NCBI GenBank assembly: GCA_038206765.1
Contig: JBBRAM010000011.1
Coordinates: 54,447-118,446 of the forward strand
Source of the DNA: UKL13-2 sp038206765
GTDB lineage: Bacteria; Pseudomonadota; Gammaproteobacteria; Burkholderiales; Usitatibacteraceae
Length of the DNA stretch: 64,000 nucleotides
Reading direction: 5' to 3'
In this document: piece after piece, positions 60,655 through 64,000 of the stretch
Layout: each line of letters begins with the position of its first letter
Numbering within the stretch: position 1 is the first letter of the stretch
The notes under the pieces: model-generated
What the model saw: only the letters and a program-made list of their open reading frames with translations
Told to the model about the DNA's origin: nothing
The model's database searches: none
Position numbers and translations under genes: made by a program

Positions 60655-62004
60655 GTGCTAGCGTTTGACCAGCAAGCTGCACCCTTAAAATCACCGCCAT
60701 CGCGCCTCGCTTGGCTGATGTGGGGCTTGGCGGCCACACTTTATTTCATCGCGTTTTACCATCGCGTCGCACCGGCCGTCCTTACAACTGAACTCACTGC
60801 GGATTTCGGCTTAACCGCTGCCGCCCTTGGCAATTTATCGGCGTTTTATTTTTATAGCTACGTGGCGATGCAGATCCCCACCGGCTTGTTGGCCGATCGA
60901 TTTGGCCCGCGGGTGTTGCTCACGATTGGCTGCGTATTCGCAGCGTTCGGCACAGCCGTGTTTGCGTGGGCACCCAACACCTTGTGGGCAAATATGGGGC
61001 GTTTACTCATCGGTGGTTCGTCCGGCGTGGCGTTTGTGTGCATGTTAAAACTCGCCAGCCATTGGATGCCCGTCCGCCAATTCGCGCTTACCTCCGGCGT
61101 AGCGCTGGTGGTGGGAGTGACCGGCGCAACGCTCGCCGGTGCACCACTACGCTTGGGCGTGGATGCTTTCGGTTGGCGAAACGTGATGTGGGGCACGGCA
61201 GCCGTAACGTTGTTGTTGGCGCTTGTGACGTGGCTAATGATACGTGATGACCCCACCGCGCGCGGCTTCCGTAGCTATTCAACCGGCAAATCGCACAGCG
61301 ATGCCACGCCGTCGATATTTGCCGGTTTGCAATCTGTGTTGCGGTACCGAAATGTAGTCTTGCTCGCTTTAATTCCCGGCGCGATGACGGGCATCACGCT
61401 CAGCTTCGCCGGTCTGTGGGGCGTGCCTTTTTTGACCACGCATTACGGACTTACCCAAACCAACGCCGCCGGGCTATGTTCAACAATGATGATTGCATGG
61501 TCGTGCGGCTGCTTGGCGTTTGGTGCGGCCAGCGACAAAATAGGGCGACGCAAGCCGCTCTACATTTGCGGGGTAGCGGCCGCGATGGCGTTGTGGTCGT
61601 TGGTGGTTTTTGTGCCGTCACTGCCGTACGTGGCGCTGGTGGCGTTGCTGATCGCCACCGGGTTTTGCGCGGGGAGTTTCATCATTACCTTCGCCTTCGC
61701 TAAAGAATCGGTGCCCCAACAATTCGCTGGCACTGCGTCTGGCGTGGCCAACATGGGTGTATTGTTGGCACCGATGTTGTTGCAACCATTAATCGGGGTG
61801 ATTCTAGACTCGCGCTGGCAAAGTGCCCACGGGGTTGGCGGCGTGGGTGGGGTAGGTGGTGCTAGTGCAATGACAGCCGGCGGCAAACACACCTTCGATT
61901 TCGCATCGTATAGCACAGGGTTTTCGATGATGCTGGTTTGGTGCGCGTTGGCGTTGGTGTTGTTGTGTTTTACGCGGGAAACTTATTGCCGGCAGGCTGA
62001 GTAG
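60655..62004 (+). CDS. MFS transporter
   Basis: A 449-residue major facilitator superfamily carrier with about 12 helices, GTG start behind GGAGAG. Motif A-like GLLADRFGPRVLL lies after TM2 and a second DKIGRRKPLY in the C-terminal half; MWGLAATLYFIAFYHRVAP at the N-terminus is a conserved family start. The substrate is not evident. Between TM11 and TM12 is a Gly-rich insertion (VGGVGGVGGASAM) that resembles a short expanded repeat. Confidence 0.88.
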   Translation: MLAFDQQAAPLKSPPSRLAWLMWGLAATLYFIAFYHRVAPAVLTTELTADFGLTAAALGNLSAFYFYSYVAMQIPTGLLADRFGPRVLLTIGCVFAAFGTAVFAWAPNTLWANMGRLLIGGSSGVAFVCMLKLASHWMPVRQFALTSGVALVVGVTGATLAGAPLRLGVDAFGWRNVMWGTAAVTLLLALVTWLMIRDDPTARGFRSYSTGKSHSDATPSIFAGLQSVLRYRNVVLLALIPGAMTGITLSFAGLWGVPFLTTHYGLTQTNAAGLCSTMMIAWSCGCLAFGAASDKIGRRKPLYICGVAAAMALWSLVVFVPSLPYVALVALLIATGFCAGSFIITFAFAKESVPQQFAGTASGVANMGVLLAPMLLQPLIGVILDSRWQSAHGVGGVGGVGGASAMTAGGKHTFDFASYSTGFSMMLVWCALALVLLCFTRETYCRQAE

Positions 62005-62130
62005 GGCCGCCTCTAAATCCTGCTGGCGTTGAATTTGGCATCATCGCCCGCGCTGCGAACCAAGCGCCTAGCTGGTCTAAGCGAAGCGGCAGCCCCGTGT
62101 TTCGAATGGTTGAGGTTAGGTCGTCCTTAA

Positions 62131-62159
62131 TGATCGCCGGTGACAAAAACCGGCGATCA
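62131..62159. other. Strong hairpin at the 3' end of the lipoprotein gene
   Basis: TGATCGCCGGT (62131-62141) pairs perfectly with ACCGGCGATCA (62149-62159) around a 7-nt loop. The right arm contains the stop codon of the minus-strand gene ending at 62157. It lacks a T-run, so it is either a Rho-independent-like stabiliser for the mRNA end or a weak terminator between two convergent genes. Confidence 0.5.
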
Positions 62160-62843
62160 CTGCGGCAGAGAATTATCGTGCGGCACAAACGTTACATCGC
62201 GCAGCACGCCTGCCTGATCAACCATCATCATGACCTCGCGGCGGTTATAGGCAATTTCTTTGTCGGTTTTGGTTGCTTCAATATGTGGGTAAACAAGCGC
62301 CTCGAAGCCCGGCCAAGCGATGAGCGGATAACGGTAAGTGCCCGCGGGCACGCCGAGCTTATTGATGATTTCTGCCCCGGTCGATTTGCCGACTTTCAAG
62401 CCGCGCACATAGGCCAAATCGAAGGACGTTGCGTCATTGACCCAAGATGATTCAGCGTTTTGGCCGACCAAAATATCATCCGCAAAGAAAAAAGTCGCGG
62501 TGGGTGACGCTAATATTTCCGCCTTCGACAGCGTGGTGTTTGGCTCAGACGCCTGTAGATACTGGACAATCCGAACCGCCTTGCCGTGGAATGTTCGATC
62601 CAATATTTGGTTCGGCGTTTTGTAGCGCTCCGCTACTTGTGCAAGCGTGGTTTTGCCGAGGACCAACGAGCTTGAAGATGTTGTGGTTACGCCGGGTGCG
62701 CGAGGTGCGGAAGGTGCCGATGTTCCGGAAGGCGCAGGCGACGCAGCGGGCAAGACCGCACAACCCGCGCTGACCAGCAGCATCGCGGCAAGACAAAGTG
62801 TGGCAACCACGGTTGGTTTGACGATACGATTAGCAGCATTCAT
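62157..62843 (-). CDS. Lipoprotein with an SmpA/BamE-like motif
   Basis: A 228-residue exported lipoprotein from the ATG at 62843 (CTGGAG ribosome-binding site). The signal peptide ends in the lipobox LLVSAGC. A Ser/Ala/Pro-rich linker (SPAPSGTSAPSAPRAPG) precedes a small folded domain beginning VLGKTTLAQVAERYKTPNQI, which has the G-xT-x-x-E-V-x-x-x-x-G-x-P flavour of SmpA/OmlA/BamE domains. The C-terminal half (EIINKLGVPAGTYRYPL) repeats that pattern, as in a two-domain SmpA-like protein. No function can be assigned beyond an envelope lipoprotein. Confidence 0.8.
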   Translation of the reverse strand: MNAANRIVKPTVVATLCLAAMLLVSAGCAVLPAASPAPSGTSAPSAPRAPGVTTTSSSSLVLGKTTLAQVAERYKTPNQILDRTFHGKAVRIVQYLQASEPNTTLSKAEILASPTATFFFADDILVGQNAESSWVNDATSFDLAYVRGLKVGKSTGAEIINKLGVPAGTYRYPLIAWPGFEALVYPHIEATKTDKEIAYNRREVMMMVDQAGVLRDVTFVPHDNSLPQ

Positions 62844-62993
62844 GGCAACTCCAGGAAAATGGAAATCAAGCAACTGCCACAGTATCAATCATTTCGCTTA
62901 TGGACGTTGAACTACGCTGAACTTTGTTGTTAGTTCGTGTGTTTGCTACTATTCACACCGCAGGTTATTTTTTCATTAACGACGGAAGCCAAT

Positions 62994-63623
62994 ATGAAAA
63001 CGCAACGCCTTCAATTCATCTTTACTCAAATTGTCGCAAGTTCAGTCGCCGTGGCCTTGCTGTGTGCAGCAAACACGACCAGCGCCCAAGACTCAAAAGC
63101 AGCGCCCGCCAAAAAAGCGCCAGATGTTGCCAGCCCAATGCCGACGGCCGACAAACTAGAGCTGGGCTTGAAAGGCAGTTGGGGTGGTGCGTTGGAGTAT
63201 CGGGATTATCAGTCGGGAAAAAAATTCGAATTGCCGATGGCTGCGCAAATTGATATCGGTAAGGACAACGCGACCATCAGCCGTGTCTCGACATTCGATG
63301 ATGGCCCCAAAACCGGCTTGGTTTACATCACGACGGTGAGCATTTTTGATAAAACAGGCAGCAAAGTGACCAACGCCGTTTTTCGCAAGGGCCGCGCAGT
63401 GGATGTGTCGACGGACGATGCGAAAGTTACGACCTACAAAGACGCAACCCATTGGACGATTGTCTATCAACAAAACGGCAGCGACAACGAAAAACCAGCC
63501 GAAATTCGCGTCACGCAGACGCTCAATGGCAATGAACTGTTAGCGTTGAAAGAAGTAAAACCGGTTGGGGCGGCAGACAAAGATTACTTGTTCCGGAATC
63601 AGGTGCGGTTGGTTCGGAAGTAA
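62994..63623 (+). CDS. Secreted protein of unknown function
   Basis: A 209-residue exported protein from the ATG at 62994 (an upstream ATG at 62937 is in frame but poor). The signal peptide ends near NTTSAQDS. The mature part is charged and looks beta-rich; the segments GSWGGALEYRDYQSGKKFELP and FRKGRAVDVSTDDAKV have a barrel-like strand-turn character. No family is recognised. It is divergent from the lipoprotein at 62843 and last before the gene-poor end of the window. Confidence 0.75.
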   Translation: MKTQRLQFIFTQIVASSVAVALLCAANTTSAQDSKAAPAKKAPDVASPMPTADKLELGLKGSWGGALEYRDYQSGKKFELPMAAQIDIGKDNATISRVSTFDDGPKTGLVYITTVSIFDKTGSKVTNAVFRKGRAVDVSTDDAKVTTYKDATHWTIVYQQNGSDNEKPAEIRVTQTLNGNELLALKEVKPVGAADKDYLFRNQVRLVRK

Positions 63624-64000
63624 TGTTGTTTAGTAGCGGATTGGCTCAAACGCCGCGCCCGTACTAGGGTTTAGGGTTGAGAAACGATATTTTTACACAT
63701 AATATGAGCCTCTATAAATCAGCTACTTGCGCTACACACCAGCAAATGTCTCGGTTGACATTAAATGACGCTACTATCAGAATTGCGATCCGTGATAGAG
63801 AAAGCCGAATTTTCGTGCGAGAGCCGTGGCATTAGGCCAATAACATTGAATGGCCGTAGTCGGCCAGGAGCGGTAGTAGAGTTTTCCCGATAGCGGTCAT
63901 TAAAATAGCCCTCGCTGACCAAGTTGCGGATTACACTTTGTTAGAAAATCACGAAGCTTAAGCGCACCCATTTCCTGTGGATGCCGAACGCCAGACCAGT
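63624..64000. other. End region without a confident gene
   Basis: Holds a full copy of the dispersed repeat (63648-63673), a partial copy at the very end (63981-63997), and a promoter-like TTGACA (63755-63760) with TATCAG at a 17-bp spacing (63774-63779). A 29-codon frame at 63746-63835 reads MSRLTLNDATIR and so on, which resembles the first residues of P4-type integrases, but it stops at once. No full gene is visible; the region may be a decayed insertion site. Confidence 0.4.
63648..63673 (+). repeat. Dispersed 25-bp repeat, copy 5
   Basis: CAAACGCCGCGCCCGTACTAG plus GGTTT matches the consensus at most positions. It lies 25 bp behind the stop codon of the secreted-protein gene ending at 63623. 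Confidence 0.7.

Overview
The window looks like chromosomal core sequence of a Gram-negative betaproteobacterium, probably a member of the Burkholderiales. The reasons are the ubiquinone genes ubiE/ubiJ/ubiB with a TIM44-like gene between them, phoB-phoR, a gltB-gltD pair, a long-form metH, an apaH gene, and many Sec or lipoprotein signal peptides. The assignment to order is an inference from gene content and style; no rRNA is present. GC content looks moderate. I saw no prophage, complete insertion sequence or CRISPR array.

Layout. 1-2400: phoB-phoR (minus) with a candidate Pho box. 2400-3660: a lone GNAT gene bracketed by two same-orientation copies of a short dispersed repeat, then a DUF971 gene. 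3719-8950: a ubiquinone-biosynthesis cluster (ubiE, a secreted protein, a TIM44-like membrane protein, ubiJ, a small membrane protein, ubiB). 9158-11320: a sodium:solute symporter with a His-rich tail, then a 97-residue secreted protein with two TonB-box-like motifs. 11320-12055: low-complexity DNA with no confident gene. 12142-19738: three consecutive LytS-type kinase/LytTR-regulator pairs, the most unusual gene block here. 19757-24113: GNAT, gamma carbonic anhydrase, VanZ-like protein, thioredoxin-like ferredoxin, alpha/beta hydrolase and a Crp-type regulator.

24195-32711 (minus): a frameshifted redoxin gene, NADP isocitrate dehydrogenase, and both subunits of glutamate synthase. Icd makes 2-oxoglutarate, which GltBD uses, so this is a small C/N metabolism block. 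33195-40242 (plus): two paralogous secreted lipoproteins built from Ig-like repeats, then a WecA-type glycan-lipid initiating transferase and a WbpM/FlaA1-type nucleotide-sugar dehydratase. 40309-45000: tRNA-Arg(CCG), a c5-type cytochrome c, apaH, plsC, a glycine-zipper lipoprotein and a PfkB-family sugar/nucleoside kinase.

45187-48304: a c-di-GMP-I (GEMM-I) riboswitch in the long leader of a DUF1631 gene whose C-terminus looks like a degenerate PilZ domain. 48365-59619 (minus): a PabB-PabC fusion, a small membrane protein, metH, a DUF885 zinc-peptidase-like protein, sdaA with an in-frame repeat insertion, and an M20 amidohydrolase. 59789-64000: rhodanese, DUF2834-like protein, MFS transporter, two secreted proteins, and an end region with no confident gene.

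The best candidates for something undescribed are the triple LytS/LytTR array with its oddly built middle kinase, the riboswitch-DUF1631 unit, the dispersed 25-bp repeat family, and the secreted protein with two TonB-box-like motifs. All functional calls rest on reading motifs by eye; no database search was made.
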